Assembly (NCBI RefSeq): GCF_028823535.1
Contig: NZ_JAQIYM010000020.1
Coordinates: forward strand, 42,797-106,796
Direction: 5' to 3'
From: Pseudomonas serbica
Lineage (GTDB): Bacteria; Pseudomonadota; Gammaproteobacteria; Pseudomonadales; Pseudomonadaceae
DNA: 64,000 nt
Shown here: in pieces, positions 17,617 to 26,452 of the stretch
Layout of the letters: each line of letters opens with the position of its first letter
Position numbering within the stretch: position 1 is the stretch's first letter
Program-made: the position numbers and the translations under genes
The notes under the pieces: generated by a model
What the model saw: only the letters and a program-made list of their open reading frames with translations
Told to the model about the DNA's origin: nothing
Database searches by the model: none

Positions 17617-18669
17617 ATGCATTACAAAGTATTCGGCCGAAAAACCGGCTTGCGGGTTTCTGAACTGGCGCTGGGTGCCGGCAACTTTGGTACCGGCTGG
17701 GGTCATGGTGCCGAACGCGAGGAAGCCAAGGGCATTTTTGATGGCTACCTGGCGGCCGGCGGCAATTTCATCGACACCGCCAACGGTTACCAGGCTGGCC
17801 AGTCGGAAGCCATGCTCAGCGAATTCATCGCCGCGGAACGCGATCGCCTGGTCATCGCCACTAAATACACGCTGGGCACGACGCCGGACGCCGGCATTTC
17901 CCACACTGGCAACAACCGCAAGAACATGGTTCGCGCCGTTGAAGAGAGCCTGAAACGGCTGAAAACCGATCACCTGGACCTGTTCTGGGCGCACATGAGC
18001 GACGGCGTGACGCCGATGGATGAGATCCTCCGTGGTTTCGATGATCTGGTCCGGGCCGGCAAGATCCATTACGCCGGGCTGTCGAACTTTCCCGCGTGGC
18101 GCATCGCCCGCGCCGACCTGCTGGCCGAAGTGCGCGGTTTTGCCCCGATTGCGGCGATCCAGGTCGAGTACAGCCTGGCCGAACGCACCGCCGAACGTGA
18201 ACAACTGCCCATGGCTGAAGCCCTGGGGCTGGCCGCGACCCTGTGGTCGCCCTTGGGTGGCGGCTTCCTCACCGGCAAGTACCGCACAGGCGACGGCGAC
18301 AACCGCGCGAGCAAACTGGGGATGCTGGTTCACGCCGAAAAAAGCGCTCGGGAAACCGCCCTGCTCGACACCCTCCTGGCCGTCGCCGCGGAACTGGGTG
18401 TGAGTCCGACCCACGTGGCCATTGCCTGGCTGCGCGCACAGGCCCGGCGCTCGACCACGACGCTGATTCCAATCCTGGGCTCGCGTACCCGTGAGCAGCT
18501 GGATGCGACCCTGGGGGCTTTGAATGTGGAGCTGGATGCCGGGCAGTTGGCACGGCTCGATGGAGTCAGCGACGTGCCCAAAGGCGTGCCCCATGAATCC
18601 ATCAGCGGGTCGTTTGCGCGCTTCAGCGGGGGGGTGACCCTGGATCTGCCGAAAATCCCGGTCGCCTGA
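17617..18669 (+). CDS. Aldo/keto reductase
   Basis: A 350-residue NADPH-dependent oxidoreductase of the AKR superfamily. The catalytic residues appear in order: Asp and Tyr in FIDTANGYQAGQSE, Lys in VIATKYTLG and His in LFWAHMSDGV. LIPILGSRTREQLDATLGAL forms the C-terminal cofactor loop. AGGAG (17605-17609) precedes ATG 17617, which is preferred over the upstream ATG at 17584. The physiological substrate is unknown. A 17-bp palindrome upstream suggests inducible control. Confidence 0.9.
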   Translation: MHYKVFGRKTGLRVSELALGAGNFGTGWGHGAEREEAKGIFDGYLAAGGNFIDTANGYQAGQSEAMLSEFIAAERDRLVIATKYTLGTTPDAGISHTGNNRKNMVRAVEESLKRLKTDHLDLFWAHMSDGVTPMDEILRGFDDLVRAGKIHYAGLSNFPAWRIARADLLAEVRGFAPIAAIQVEYSLAERTAEREQLPMAEALGLAATLWSPLGGGFLTGKYRTGDGDNRASKLGMLVHAEKSARETALLDTLLAVAAELGVSPTHVAIAWLRAQARRSTTTLIPILGSRTREQLDATLGALNVELDAGQLARLDGVSDVPKGVPHESISGSFARFSGGVTLDLPKIPVA

Positions 18670-18679
18670 CCCCGTTACC

Positions 18680-18768
18680 TGTAGGAGCTGGCTTGCCAGC
18701 GAAGAGGGCCTGTCTGACACCACGATGTTGACTGTGGCGCCGCCTTCGCTGGCAAGCCAGCTCCTACA
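18680..18768. repeat. Inverted REP pair
   Basis: Perfect 25-bp inverted repeat (18680-18704 and 18744-18768) built of TGTAGGAGCTGGCTTGCC and its complement. It separates the convergent aldo/keto reductase and ureohydrolase genes. The right arm is the same REP variant as in the tandem array at 25436. Confidence 0.9.
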
Positions 18769-18779
18769 AGGGGTGCGCG

Positions 18780-19739
18780 TTACTGGTCGACCTTGTGTTT
18801 GGCCGCATACAGGCACAGCATTTCCATCGCCAGCGTCGCCGCCGCCAATGAGGTGATGTCCGCATTGTCATAGGCCGGCGCCACTTCCACCACATCCATC
18901 CCCACCAGGTTTATCCCGCGCAAGCCCCCAAGGATTTCCAATGCCTGCACCGTGCTCAAGCCGCCGCACACTGGCGTTCCGGTGCCCGGTGCAAAGGCCG
19001 GGTCGAGGCAGTCGATGTCGAACGTCAGGTACACCGGGTGGTCACCGACCCGGGCGCGAATCGCTTCGACAATCGCGTCGACGCCACGCCGGTGCACCTG
19101 CCGCGCGTCCAGCACCGCAAAACCCTGGTGATCGTCGTTGGTGGTGCGCAAGCCGATCTGCACCGAACGCGACGGATCGACCAACCCTTCTTTGGCCGCA
19201 TGCCAGAACATGGTGCCGTGGTCGATACGCTTGCCCTCCTCGTCCGGCCAGGTATCGCTGTGGGCGTCGAAGTGAATCAGCGACAACGCACCGTGCTTGC
19301 GCGCATGGGCCTTGAGCAACGGATAGGTGATGAAGTGATCGCCGCCGAAGGTCAGCATCGCACTACCAGCATTGAGGATGTGCTCGGCGTGGGCTTCGAT
19401 CGTTTCCGGCGTCGACTGCGGCGAACCGTAGTCGAAGTCGCAATCGCCGAAGTCGACCACCGCCAGGTGATCGAAGGGATCGAAGGTCCACGGCCAGTGG
19501 CGTTCCCAGGCGATCCCGGTGGAAGCGGCGCGAATCCCCCGTGGACCGAAGCGGGCGCCGGGGCGGTTGCTGGTCGCGGTGTCGAACGGCACGCCGCTGA
19601 CCGCTACGTCGACACCGCGCAAGTCGCGGCTGTAGCGTCGACGCATGAAACTGGTGATGCCGGCGTAGGTGCTTTCGGCGGCGGTGCCATAAAGGCTGGC
19701 ACGGGTGATGGCCTGATCGTTTTGAACGGGGACGTCCAT
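18780..19739 (-). CDS. speB: Ureohydrolase, agmatinase or guanidinobutyrase type
   Basis: A 319-residue member of the arginase/agmatinase family. The manganese-ligand motifs are present: GGDHFITYP, HFDAHSDTW and TFDIDCLDPAFAPGTGTP. Agmatinase hydrolyses agmatine to putrescine and urea; the related guanidinobutyrase GbuA acts on 4-guanidinobutyrate and has the same length. AAGGAACCTC precedes the ATG. A polyamine-type periplasmic binding protein gene sits 13 bases upstream on the same strand, so uptake and hydrolysis of a guanidino compound look coupled. The exact substrate cannot be read from the sequence. Confidence 0.85.
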   Translation of the reverse strand: MDVPVQNDQAITRASLYGTAAESTYAGITSFMRRRYSRDLRGVDVAVSGVPFDTATSNRPGARFGPRGIRAASTGIAWERHWPWTFDPFDHLAVVDFGDCDFDYGSPQSTPETIEAHAEHILNAGSAMLTFGGDHFITYPLLKAHARKHGALSLIHFDAHSDTWPDEEGKRIDHGTMFWHAAKEGLVDPSRSVQIGLRTTNDDHQGFAVLDARQVHRRGVDAIVEAIRARVGDHPVYLTFDIDCLDPAFAPGTGTPVCGGLSTVQALEILGGLRGINLVGMDVVEVAPAYDNADITSLAAATLAMEMLCLYAAKHKVDQ

Positions 19740-19752
19740 TTGAGGTTCCTTG

Positions 19753-20844
19753 TTATTGGCGGCTACGGAAGGTGGTCCACACGCGGGTACGCTGACGCAT
19801 GTCCTTGAGGCTCATGCTGCGGTCGGCGTACAAGCGCTCACGAACGCCGGCGGGTGGATAGATGTCCGGGTCGGTGCGCACCGCCTCGTCGACCAACGGC
19901 GTCGCGGCCTGGTTGGCGGTGGCGAAGAACAGAGTGTTGGTCAGCACGGCGACGGATTCGGGGCGCAACATGAACTCGATGAACTGGCGCGCGGCTTCGG
20001 GGTGCGGGGCGTCCTTGGGGATCGCCAGGTTGTCCTGCCACACCAGGGTGCCTTCCTTGGGAATCCGATAGGCGATTTCATAGGGCTTGCCGGCTTTGCG
20101 CGCCTGATCGGCGGCCATGCTGGCGTCGCCGTTGTAGGCCAGCGCCAGGCACACGCTGCCGTTGGCCAGGTCGTTGATCTGCCGGCCGCTGGCGACGTAC
20201 AGCACCGAAGGCTGCAATTGCTGCAACAACGCCTGGGCCGCTTCGAGATCGTCTTTTTGCGTGCTGTACGGATCCTTGCCCAGATAGTGCAACGCCAGGC
20301 CGATCACCTCTTGCGGCGAATCAATGATCGCGATGCCGCAGTCCTTGAGCTTGCTGGCATATTCCGGTTTGAACAGCAGGTCCAGGCTGTTGAGCGGTAC
20401 GTTCGGCAGGCGATGCTGCACTGCTGCGACATTCATCCCCAGCCCCAGGGTGCCCCAAGTGTAAGGCACGCCAAACTGGTTGCCGGGATCGACGGCGGCG
20501 AGTTTTTCCAGCAGGTCCGGATCAAGGTTGGCGTAGCCCTTCAGGCCTTCGTGGGCAATGGCTTGCAACGCACCGGCGGCCAGGCCACGGGCCAGGACGC
20601 TGGAGGACGGCACCACCACGTCATAGCCGCTACCGCCGGTGAGCAGCTTGGTTTCCAGGACTTCCGGCGCATCGAAGGTATCGTAGCGCACGTGAATACC
20701 GGTCTCGCGCTCAAAGCGCTGCAGGGTTTCGGGGGCCACGTAGTCGGCCCAGCTGTAGAGGTTGACCACTTTGTCCTCCGCCTGGGCCGCGGCGGCCATG
20801 CCAAGGAACAGCATGGGGACACACATCTTGAACACAGAAACCAT
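19753..20844 (-). CDS. Polyamine-type periplasmic binding protein (PotD/PotF/SpuD family)
   Basis: A 363-residue precursor with a signal peptide (MCVPMLFLGMAAAAQA, cut before EDK). The mature start NLYSWADYVAPETLQRF is the characteristic opening of PotD/PotF/SpuD proteins, and GYDVVVPSSSVLARG follows. It should bind putrescine, spermidine or a related guanidino compound for an ABC importer. ATG 20844 is preferred over the GTG at 20853 because AGGTGA is correctly spaced. No permease or ATPase gene is adjacent, which is unusual. It forms an operon with the ureohydrolase and is divergent from a LysR regulator. Confidence 0.87.
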   Translation of the reverse strand: MVSVFKMCVPMLFLGMAAAAQAEDKVVNLYSWADYVAPETLQRFERETGIHVRYDTFDAPEVLETKLLTGGSGYDVVVPSSSVLARGLAAGALQAIAHEGLKGYANLDPDLLEKLAAVDPGNQFGVPYTWGTLGLGMNVAAVQHRLPNVPLNSLDLLFKPEYASKLKDCGIAIIDSPQEVIGLALHYLGKDPYSTQKDDLEAAQALLQQLQPSVLYVASGRQINDLANGSVCLALAYNGDASMAADQARKAGKPYEIAYRIPKEGTLVWQDNLAIPKDAPHPEAARQFIEFMLRPESVAVLTNTLFFATANQAATPLVDEAVRTDPDIYPPAGVRERLYADRSMSLKDMRQRTRVWTTFRSRQ

Positions 20845-20945
20845 GACGATCACCTGACCGGGGGAAGTGGCTGCAGGATGCGTCCTCGGTTACATTGGTA
20901 AAATATAAAGATTGTTACGCTGACATTATCCAGGAGTAATGTGTG

Positions 20946-21839
20946 ATGCTGGGTCAATTGCATGATCTGGACCTGCAACTGCTGCGTCTGTTTGTCAGCG
21001 TCGTCGAGTGCGGCGGCTTCAGCGCAGCCCAGGGTGAACTGGGGCTGAGCCAGTCGAGCATCAGCCAACAGATGGCCAGACTGGAGACCCGACTCGGCTA
21101 CCGCTTGTGCAGCCGTGGCAAGGGCGGATTCCGGATCACGCCCAAAGGCGAACAGTTGCTCAGCGCGACGCGCTGCCTGTTCCAATCCATCGAAGCGTTC
21201 CGTCATCAATCCAACGGCGTGGTCGGGCGCCTGATCGGCGAGGTGCGCCTGGGTCTGTCCGAAGCGCTGGATCAATCGGTGCTGCAGCGAGTGGCCGAAG
21301 CGATCCGGCGCTTTCGCGAGCGCGACGAATCGGTGCGCATCGAGTTGATGAGCGCCATGCCCGGCGACATGGAGCGTTTGCTGCTGCAGCAGCGACTGGA
21401 CCTGGCCATCGGTTATTTCTCGCAGATACAAAGCGCGTTCGATTACCACGAGCTGTTCAGCGAAACCCAGCACCTGTATTGCGCCCCGGGTCATCCGCTG
21501 TTCACCGATGAGGCGCCGGATGATGAGGCACTGCAAGCGTGCGACCGGGTCGATCACCCCTACCGCTTCCTGCGCAGCGACGAACCCTTTCAAGGAAAGC
21601 TGTGTTCGGCACGCGCGGAGCAGGTCGAAGGTACCCTCGCCTTCATTCTGTCCGGCAAGCATGTCGGGTATTTGCCCAGTCACTTTGCCCGCAGCTGGGA
21701 AGACAAGGGTCTGCTGCGGCCGGTGCGGCGCGCTGGCTTGAGTTTCGAGGTGGCGTTTCATTTGGCTCGCCATCGTGCGCAAGTGCCGGGGGATGCGCAG
21801 AAGGCGTTTGAAGAGGACCTGCTCGCAGCGTTTGCCTAA
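20946..21839 (+). CDS. LysR-family transcriptional regulator
   Basis: A 297-residue regulator with an N-terminal winged helix (LRLFVSVVECGGFSAAQGEL, SQSSISQQMARLETRLGYRL) and a C-terminal effector domain. CAGGAGT (20930-20936) serves ATG 20946, or the adjacent in-frame GTG 20943. It is divergent from the binding-protein/ureohydrolase operon across about 100 bases, the normal layout for a LysR regulator of its neighbour. The inducer is probably the guanidino substrate, which is inference. Confidence 0.88.
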   Translation: MLGQLHDLDLQLLRLFVSVVECGGFSAAQGELGLSQSSISQQMARLETRLGYRLCSRGKGGFRITPKGEQLLSATRCLFQSIEAFRHQSNGVVGRLIGEVRLGLSEALDQSVLQRVAEAIRRFRERDESVRIELMSAMPGDMERLLLQQRLDLAIGYFSQIQSAFDYHELFSETQHLYCAPGHPLFTDEAPDDEALQACDRVDHPYRFLRSDEPFQGKLCSARAEQVEGTLAFILSGKHVGYLPSHFARSWEDKGLLRPVRRAGLSFEVAFHLARHRAQVPGDAQKAFEEDLLAAFA

Positions 21840-21931
21840 GATCTTTTGATCTGTTTTTTGCCGTGGCTTGATCGTTCTGGCATCCTGCGCCTCCATTTTC
21901 TGACCCGGCCCCGCCTTCCGGCACGCAAACC

Positions 21932-23389
21932 ATGACTTCCCCAGAAAAAAACCTGCGCCACAACGACCTGATCTACGGCCTCGACGACCGCCCGCACCTG
22001 ACCGCCACCGTGTTCGCCGCCCTGCAACACGTGCTCGCCAGCTTCGTCGGCATCATCACCCCGACGCTGATCATGGGCAGTGCGCTGGGCCTGCAGAGTG
22101 AAATCCCCTACCTGATCAGCATGGCGCTGTTCGTCTCCGGCCTCGGCACTTTCGTCCAGGCGCGGCGCTTCGGTCCGGTAGGTTCGGGCCTGCTGTGCCT
22201 GCAAGGCACCAGCTTCTCGTTCATCAGCGTGATCCTCAGTGCCGGCTTCATGGTCAAGGCCAGGGGCGGCGGCACCGATGAAATCCTCTCGACGATCTTC
22301 GGCGTGTGCTTCTTCGCCGCCTTCATCGAAGTGGTCTTGAGCCAGTTCATCGGCAAGCTGCGGATGCTGATCACCCCGGTCGTGACCGGCACCATCATCA
22401 CCCTGATGGGCCTGTCGTTGATCAAGGTCGCCATGACCGACATCGCCGGCGGCTTCGGCGCCCCCGACCTCGGCGCGGCCAGTCACCTGGGCCTGGCCGC
22501 GCTGGTACTCGCAACCATCGTGGTATTGAACCGGGTAGACGTACCGTTTCTGCGCCTGGGGGCGATTGTCATCGGCCTGACCCTCGGCTACGTCGCCGCC
22601 TGGCTGATGGGCCACGTCGATTTCGCCAGCCTGCCCGCCGTGCCCCTGATGAGCGTGCCGGTACCGTTCAAGTATGGCTTTGCCTTCGACTGGGTCGCGT
22701 TCGTCCCGGTGGCGGTGATTTTCCTGGTGTCGCCGTTGGAAGCCGCCGGTGACCTGACCGCCAACTCGATGATTTCCCGTCAACCGGTCAAAGGCCCGGT
22801 GTACATTCGCCGGATCAAGTCCGGCCTGTTGGCCGACGGCCTCAACTCGGCCATGGCGGCGGTGTTCAACAGCATGCCGATGGTGACCTTCGCGCAGAAC
22901 AACGGCGTGATCCAGCTGACCGGCGTGGCCAGCCGTTACGTGGCATTTTTCATTGCCGGGCTGTTGGTCGTGCTCGGGCTCTTCCCGATGATCGGCGCGG
23001 TGTTGCAGCTGATGCCAAAACCGGTGCTCGGCGGTGCGGAGCTGGTGATGTTCGGCACCGTCGCCGTGGCCGGGATAAAGATCCTCGCCGAAGCCGGACT
23101 GCATCGTCGCAACATGTTGATCGTGGCGATTTCCATCGGCATGGGCCTGGGTGTGGCGGCCGTGCCGGAAGTGTTGCGCGAGCTGCCCAAGGCGCTGCAC
23201 AACATTTTCGAATCGCCGATCACCGTGGGTGCACTGTGCGCTATCGTGCTGAATATCTTCCTGCCCGAGGAATTCATCGAACTGGAAGAGGACGATTTCG
23301 ATCCGGAAGCGTCGATTCTCCAAGTCATGGAGAACCCCGAGGTTGCACCCAAGGCTGAGCCCGCAGCAAAGGCAGCTGTCGCACAGTAG
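21932..23389 (+). CDS. NCS2-family uracil/xanthine permease
   Basis: A 485-residue inner-membrane nucleobase:cation symporter. It contains the NCS2 signatures ALQHVLASF (QH motif) near residue 31, LEAAGDLTANSMIS near 270 with the conserved acidic residue, and NSMPMVTFAQNNGVIQLTGV near 315. About 12-14 membrane segments are apparent. It most resembles the xanthine/uric-acid branch (XanP, PbuX). The C-terminal tail is acidic and then Ala/Lys/Pro rich. It lies 92 bases downstream of the LysR gene. Confidence 0.88.
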   Translation: MTSPEKNLRHNDLIYGLDDRPHLTATVFAALQHVLASFVGIITPTLIMGSALGLQSEIPYLISMALFVSGLGTFVQARRFGPVGSGLLCLQGTSFSFISVILSAGFMVKARGGGTDEILSTIFGVCFFAAFIEVVLSQFIGKLRMLITPVVTGTIITLMGLSLIKVAMTDIAGGFGAPDLGAASHLGLAALVLATIVVLNRVDVPFLRLGAIVIGLTLGYVAAWLMGHVDFASLPAVPLMSVPVPFKYGFAFDWVAFVPVAVIFLVSPLEAAGDLTANSMISRQPVKGPVYIRRIKSGLLADGLNSAMAAVFNSMPMVTFAQNNGVIQLTGVASRYVAFFIAGLLVVLGLFPMIGAVLQLMPKPVLGGAELVMFGTVAVAGIKILAEAGLHRRNMLIVAISIGMGLGVAAVPEVLRELPKALHNIFESPITVGALCAIVLNIFLPEEFIELEEDDFDPEASILQVMENPEVAPKAEPAAKAAVAQ

Positions 23390-23404
23390 ACCACTTCGCA
23401 CACT

Positions 23405-23427
23405 GGGCGCCGGCTTGTTCGGCGCCC
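23405..23427 (+). terminator. Terminator of the NCS2 permease gene
   Basis: Arms GGGCGCCG (23405-23412) and CGGCGCCC (23420-23427) with a 7-base loop, 16 bases after the stop codon. No strong T-run follows. Confidence 0.6.
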
Positions 23428-23469
23428 GGCGTTTCGTGACGCAAATCCCGGTGGGAGCGAGCCAGGGGA

Positions 23470-24393
23470 TTATGTGGTGAAACGAACGCCAGGCTTGGCC
23501 CGCTCATCCACGGTCAACTCGAACACGTCCGGCCGCGCGTAATGCCCGACCACATCGTAATCGTAGCGCGCGCGGACCAGATCGTCGGTGTCGATTTCCG
23601 CGCAAAGCAGACCCGGCCCATCCCTTAGCGGCCCGGCCAGGATATCCCCCATCGGCCCGACGATCACGCTACCACCGGCTATCAGTGGCCGGTCCACCGG
23701 CCAATTGGCGATCTCCAGCCCCAGGGCTTGCGGCGAATCCTGTACCTGGCACGCGCTGACCACGAAGCAGCGTCCCTCATGGGCAATATGGCGCATGCTC
23801 ACCTGCCACATCTCGCGCTCATCCACGGTCGGCGCACACCACACCTCCACGCCTTTGGCGTACATCGCAGTGCGCAACAGCGGCATCATGTTTTCCCAAC
23901 ACACCAACGCACCGAGCCGCCCGACCTGGCTGTCGAGCACGGGCAAGGTGGACCCGTCGCCCATGCCCCAGATCAGCCGCTCGGTGCCGGTTGGCATCAG
24001 CTTGCGGTGCCTGGCGATCAAGCCAGCCTGGGGGTCGAAATACAGCGCGGTGCAGTACAGGGTACTGCCAGCCCGTTCGATCACGCCGATCACCAGATTG
24101 GCCCCGGTGCGCGCCGACAGCCCGGCCAGTGCTTCGGTTTCCACGCCGGGCACGTCGATGGCGTTGGCAAAATAGCGGGCGAAGGCCTCGCGCCCCTGTG
24201 GCAAGCGATACCCCAGTTGAGTGCCGAACCCTTCCCCCTTGGGATAACCGCCCAGCAACGCCTCGGGCATCACTACCAGCGCGGCGCCGGATTCGACGAT
24301 TGCATTTTCGTACGACAAGAGCAGTTCGAGGGTATCGGCCTTGCCACCGGGCAAGGCTCCGATCTGCAGGGCGGCAACGATTGACTTGGGCAT
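23470..24393 (-). CDS. Nitrilase (carbon-nitrogen hydrolase)
   Basis: A 307-residue enzyme with the complete nitrilase triad: Glu44 in VMPEALLGGYPKG, Lys131 in ARHRKLMPTGTERLIWG and Cys165 in GALVCWENMMPL. The GTERLIWG and CWENMMPL context marks a true nitrilase that turns a nitrile into acid and ammonia, rather than an amidase. The preferred nitrile is unknown. It is divergent from a LysR regulator, which is likely its activator. Confidence 0.92.
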   Translation of the reverse strand: MPKSIVAALQIGALPGGKADTLELLLSYENAIVESGAALVVMPEALLGGYPKGEGFGTQLGYRLPQGREAFARYFANAIDVPGVETEALAGLSARTGANLVIGVIERAGSTLYCTALYFDPQAGLIARHRKLMPTGTERLIWGMGDGSTLPVLDSQVGRLGALVCWENMMPLLRTAMYAKGVEVWCAPTVDEREMWQVSMRHIAHEGRCFVVSACQVQDSPQALGLEIANWPVDRPLIAGGSVIVGPMGDILAGPLRDGPGLLCAEIDTDDLVRARYDYDVVGHYARPDVFELTVDERAKPGVRFTT

Positions 24394-24477
24394 TGCGGTG
24401 ACTCCATTGGCATCAGGTGTTGCTCATTCTCGAACCTCATCGGATCATGAATAAAGCCCAACTCACTGCTGAATGAT

Positions 24478-25386
24478 ATGAATCCCATGAATATCGCCAC
24501 CCTCGATCTCAACCTGCTCAAGGTATTCGAAGCCCTGCACGAGGAATCCAGTGCCAGCCGCGCGGCACTGCGCCTGGGGGTGACGCAATCGGCCGTCAGT
24601 GCGGCATTGCGGCGCTTGCGCGAGGTGTATGGCGATCAGTTGTTCGTGCGCACCGGCCGCGGTCTGGCGCCAACGCTGCGGGCCAACCAGTTGAAGCCGG
24701 TGCTCAGCGAGGCCCTGAACAAATGCCGGCAGAGCCTGGCAATGGTCGATCCGACGGCCAACCAATACGACGGCCGCTCCGTGACCCTGGGGCTTTCGGA
24801 TGACTTCGAGATCGCCTACGGTCGGCGCCTGATCGAGGAAATTGCCCGGTGCGCCCCCCGGCTGCGGCTGATTTTTCGTCAGACCCACAGCCAAATCGTC
24901 GCCCAGGCGCTGATGGACCGCAGCATCGACCTGGCGATCACCGCCGGTGGATTTGCCGAGCGCCTGCTCAGCCGCCAGGTGCTGGGGCAAGGCGATTATC
25001 TGTGCCTGGCAGACCCGCTCAGCCTGGTTGATGGACAACAAAGCATCAGTCTCGAGGAGTTCGTCGCACGGGAACACATCCTGGTGTCTTCAGGCGGCTT
25101 TATCGGGATCACCGATGAAGGGTTGGCGGCGCTGGGCTTGAGTCGACGGGTCTGTGCCTCGACCACCCACTTTGCGGCGTTACCGCATTTGCTCAAGGGC
25201 AGCCTGGCGGTGGCGACCATCCCGGCGCATGCGGCCAGGAGCATTGCCGCGCTCAGCGGCCTGGCGCTATTGCCCTGCCCCTTGGCGTTGCCGCGCTACC
25301 CGATTGAGATGGGTTGGCGTACCGGCACTCAGGTCGATCCAGTGGTCATGAAGGTGCGCGAAGCGATTGTTGCCTGCTTCCTGTAG
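24478..25386 (+). CDS. LysR-family regulator, probably of the nitrilase gene
   Basis: A 302-residue regulator with helix-turn-helix SSASRAALRLGVTQSAVSAALRRLREV at about 22-48 and the common opening LDLNLLKVFEALHEE. Two starts, ATG 24478 and ATG 24487, are possible; neither has a strong ribosome binding site. The 84-base gap to the divergent nitrilase would hold both promoters. The C-terminal effector domain looks intact. Confidence 0.88.
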   Translation: MNPMNIATLDLNLLKVFEALHEESSASRAALRLGVTQSAVSAALRRLREVYGDQLFVRTGRGLAPTLRANQLKPVLSEALNKCRQSLAMVDPTANQYDGRSVTLGLSDDFEIAYGRRLIEEIARCAPRLRLIFRQTHSQIVAQALMDRSIDLAITAGGFAERLLSRQVLGQGDYLCLADPLSLVDGQQSISLEEFVAREHILVSSGGFIGITDEGLAALGLSRRVCASTTHFAALPHLLKGSLAVATIPAHAARSIAALSGLALLPCPLALPRYPIEMGWRTGTQVDPVVMKVREAIVACFL

Positions 25387-25621
25387 GAGCCGGCTTGCCG
25401 GCGAAGGCGGCCTTGAGGATTACGCTAGTCTTTCGGGCCTATTCGCTGGCAAGCCAGCTCCTACAAGGCCTATTCGCTGGGAAGCCAGCTCCTACAAGGC
25501 CTATTCGCTGGCAAGCCAGCTCCTACAAGGCCTATTCGCTGGCAAGCCAGCTCCTACAAGGCCTATTCGCTGGCAAGCCAGCTCCTACAAGGCCTATTCG
25601 CTGGCAAGCCAGCTCCTACAG
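25382..25621. repeat. REP array: one inverted REP plus six 31-bp direct repeats
   Basis: A REP in one orientation (25382-25410, TGTAGGAGCCGGCTTGCC) is followed by six head-to-tail 31-bp units starting at 25436, 25467, 25498, 25529, 25560 and 25591. Each reads GGCCTATTCGCTGGCAAGCC and then AGCTCCTACAA. Unit 2 has one C-to-G change, and the last unit ends in G. There is no spacer sequence. Unlike the other REP loci here, this one has expanded as a tandem array. Confidence 0.95.
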
Positions 25622-25661
25622 GGAGCGCGTAACACCAAACAACGAGGTCGAGCGTGGGAGA

Positions 25662-25913
25662 TTATTTGGCCGCCATCAAGCGATTGACTTCGCTGCGCAC
25701 CATGTTCGAAAACTCAGGGGGCGACATGCCGTCCAATTCGGCGCGGACCCATTCGGCCCATTTGCCTTTGCGCTTGGCGCGTTCTCCGAACAGGCGTGCG
25801 GCTTCGCCCTTGGCTTTACCCAGATTGTTTTGCCAGAGCTCGAACAGACGGGATTTCTCATCTTCCAGCGCGGCGCGCTCGGCGAGGGGTTTGTCGGCCA
25901 GATTGAAACTCAT
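25662..25913 (-). CDS. Small hypothetical protein
   Basis: An 83-residue, charged, mostly helical protein (MSFNLADKPLAERAALEDE start, SEVNRLMAAK end) without membrane segments. AGGAAAATTCCC precedes the ATG. The Trp-rich part GKWAEWVRAELDGM resembles small conserved pseudomonad proteins. No function recognised. Confidence 0.75.
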   Translation of the reverse strand: MSFNLADKPLAERAALEDEKSRLFELWQNNLGKAKGEAARLFGERAKRKGKWAEWVRAELDGMSPPEFSNMVRSEVNRLMAAK

Positions 25914-26076
25914 GGGAATTTTCCTGCTGTGTAAATTGGCGACATCTTACACTGTAGAAAGAATCGTCCTGCTGTGGTTTTTCTGGCGGATTGAGCCTCC
26001 GGGCAAAATCCCTGCAACTTTTTCAATCGCCAGGCACTCCACTGTTCACTGTCCAATCACCGCAAGGAGTACTTCA

Positions 26077-26394
26077 ATGGCCCGCAAAACCGCCCTGCAA
26101 GCCGCCGAAGATCAAATCAAGGATCAAGCCTTCAGCGAACTTCAGTCCCTGATCGAAGAGTCTGAAAAATTGCTCAAGAGCAGCGCCTCACTGGTCGGTG
26201 AGGAAGCAGAAACGCTACGTGGGCAAATTGCCCTGAAGCTGCAACAAGCCCGGGACTCGGTCACCAACGTTCGGCAGCGGGCCATTCCCGCTGTCGATGC
26301 CACCGAAAACTACATCGGTGGCCACCCATGGCAAACCGTGGCGGTTTCTGCCGGATTCGGGCTAGTGGTTGGCATGCTGCTGGCGCGCCGCTGA
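26077..26394 (+). CDS. DUF883-family (ElaB/YqjD-like) membrane protein
   Basis: A 105-residue protein. An amphipathic helical region (10-75, QSLIEESEKLLKSSASLVGE) is followed by a C-terminal membrane helix (WQTVAVSAGFGLVVGMLLARR), the exact plan of the ElaB/YqjD family. Its E. coli relatives are stationary-phase inner-membrane proteins that can bind ribosomes. CAAGGAGT precedes ATG 26077. A hairpin follows the stop. Confidence 0.88.
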   Translation: MARKTALQAAEDQIKDQAFSELQSLIEESEKLLKSSASLVGEEAETLRGQIALKLQQARDSVTNVRQRAIPAVDATENYIGGHPWQTVAVSAGFGLVVGMLLARR

Positions 26395-26402
26395 CCCGCT
26401 GT

Positions 26403-26432
26403 GCCCCTGTAGGCGCTGGCGCCTACAGGGGC
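26403..26432. terminator. Long perfect hairpin between convergent genes
   Basis: Two 14-bp arms (26403-26416 and 26419-26432, GCCCCTGTAGGCGC and its complement) separated by TG. It lies between the DUF883 gene and the convergent dpkA and resembles a compact REP-like palindrome. Confidence 0.7.
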
Positions 26433-26452
26433 CATGCTTCCTGCCTTACGTG

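Noticed and set aside
17449..18816. Extension of the ZapE frame to an 828-residue protein
   Set aside because: The extra part is antisense to the aldo/keto reductase. ZapE begins MKIDSPLSAW at 17448 with normal family length.
21836..23401. Long minus-strand frame of 521 codons
   Set aside because: It is antisense to the NCS2 permease, and its very high His/Gln/Asp content is typical of antisense translation of membrane-protein genes.
25436..25621. Regular 31-bp repeats that resemble a CRISPR array
   Set aside because: The units are directly adjacent with no spacers, the unit is a REP palindrome seen elsewhere in the window, and no cas genes are nearby.
25314..25934. Open frame of 206 codons through the REP array
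   Set aside because: It is a translation of the repeats (AYSLASQLLQGLF) joined to the antisense of a real small gene; it has no initiation signal.
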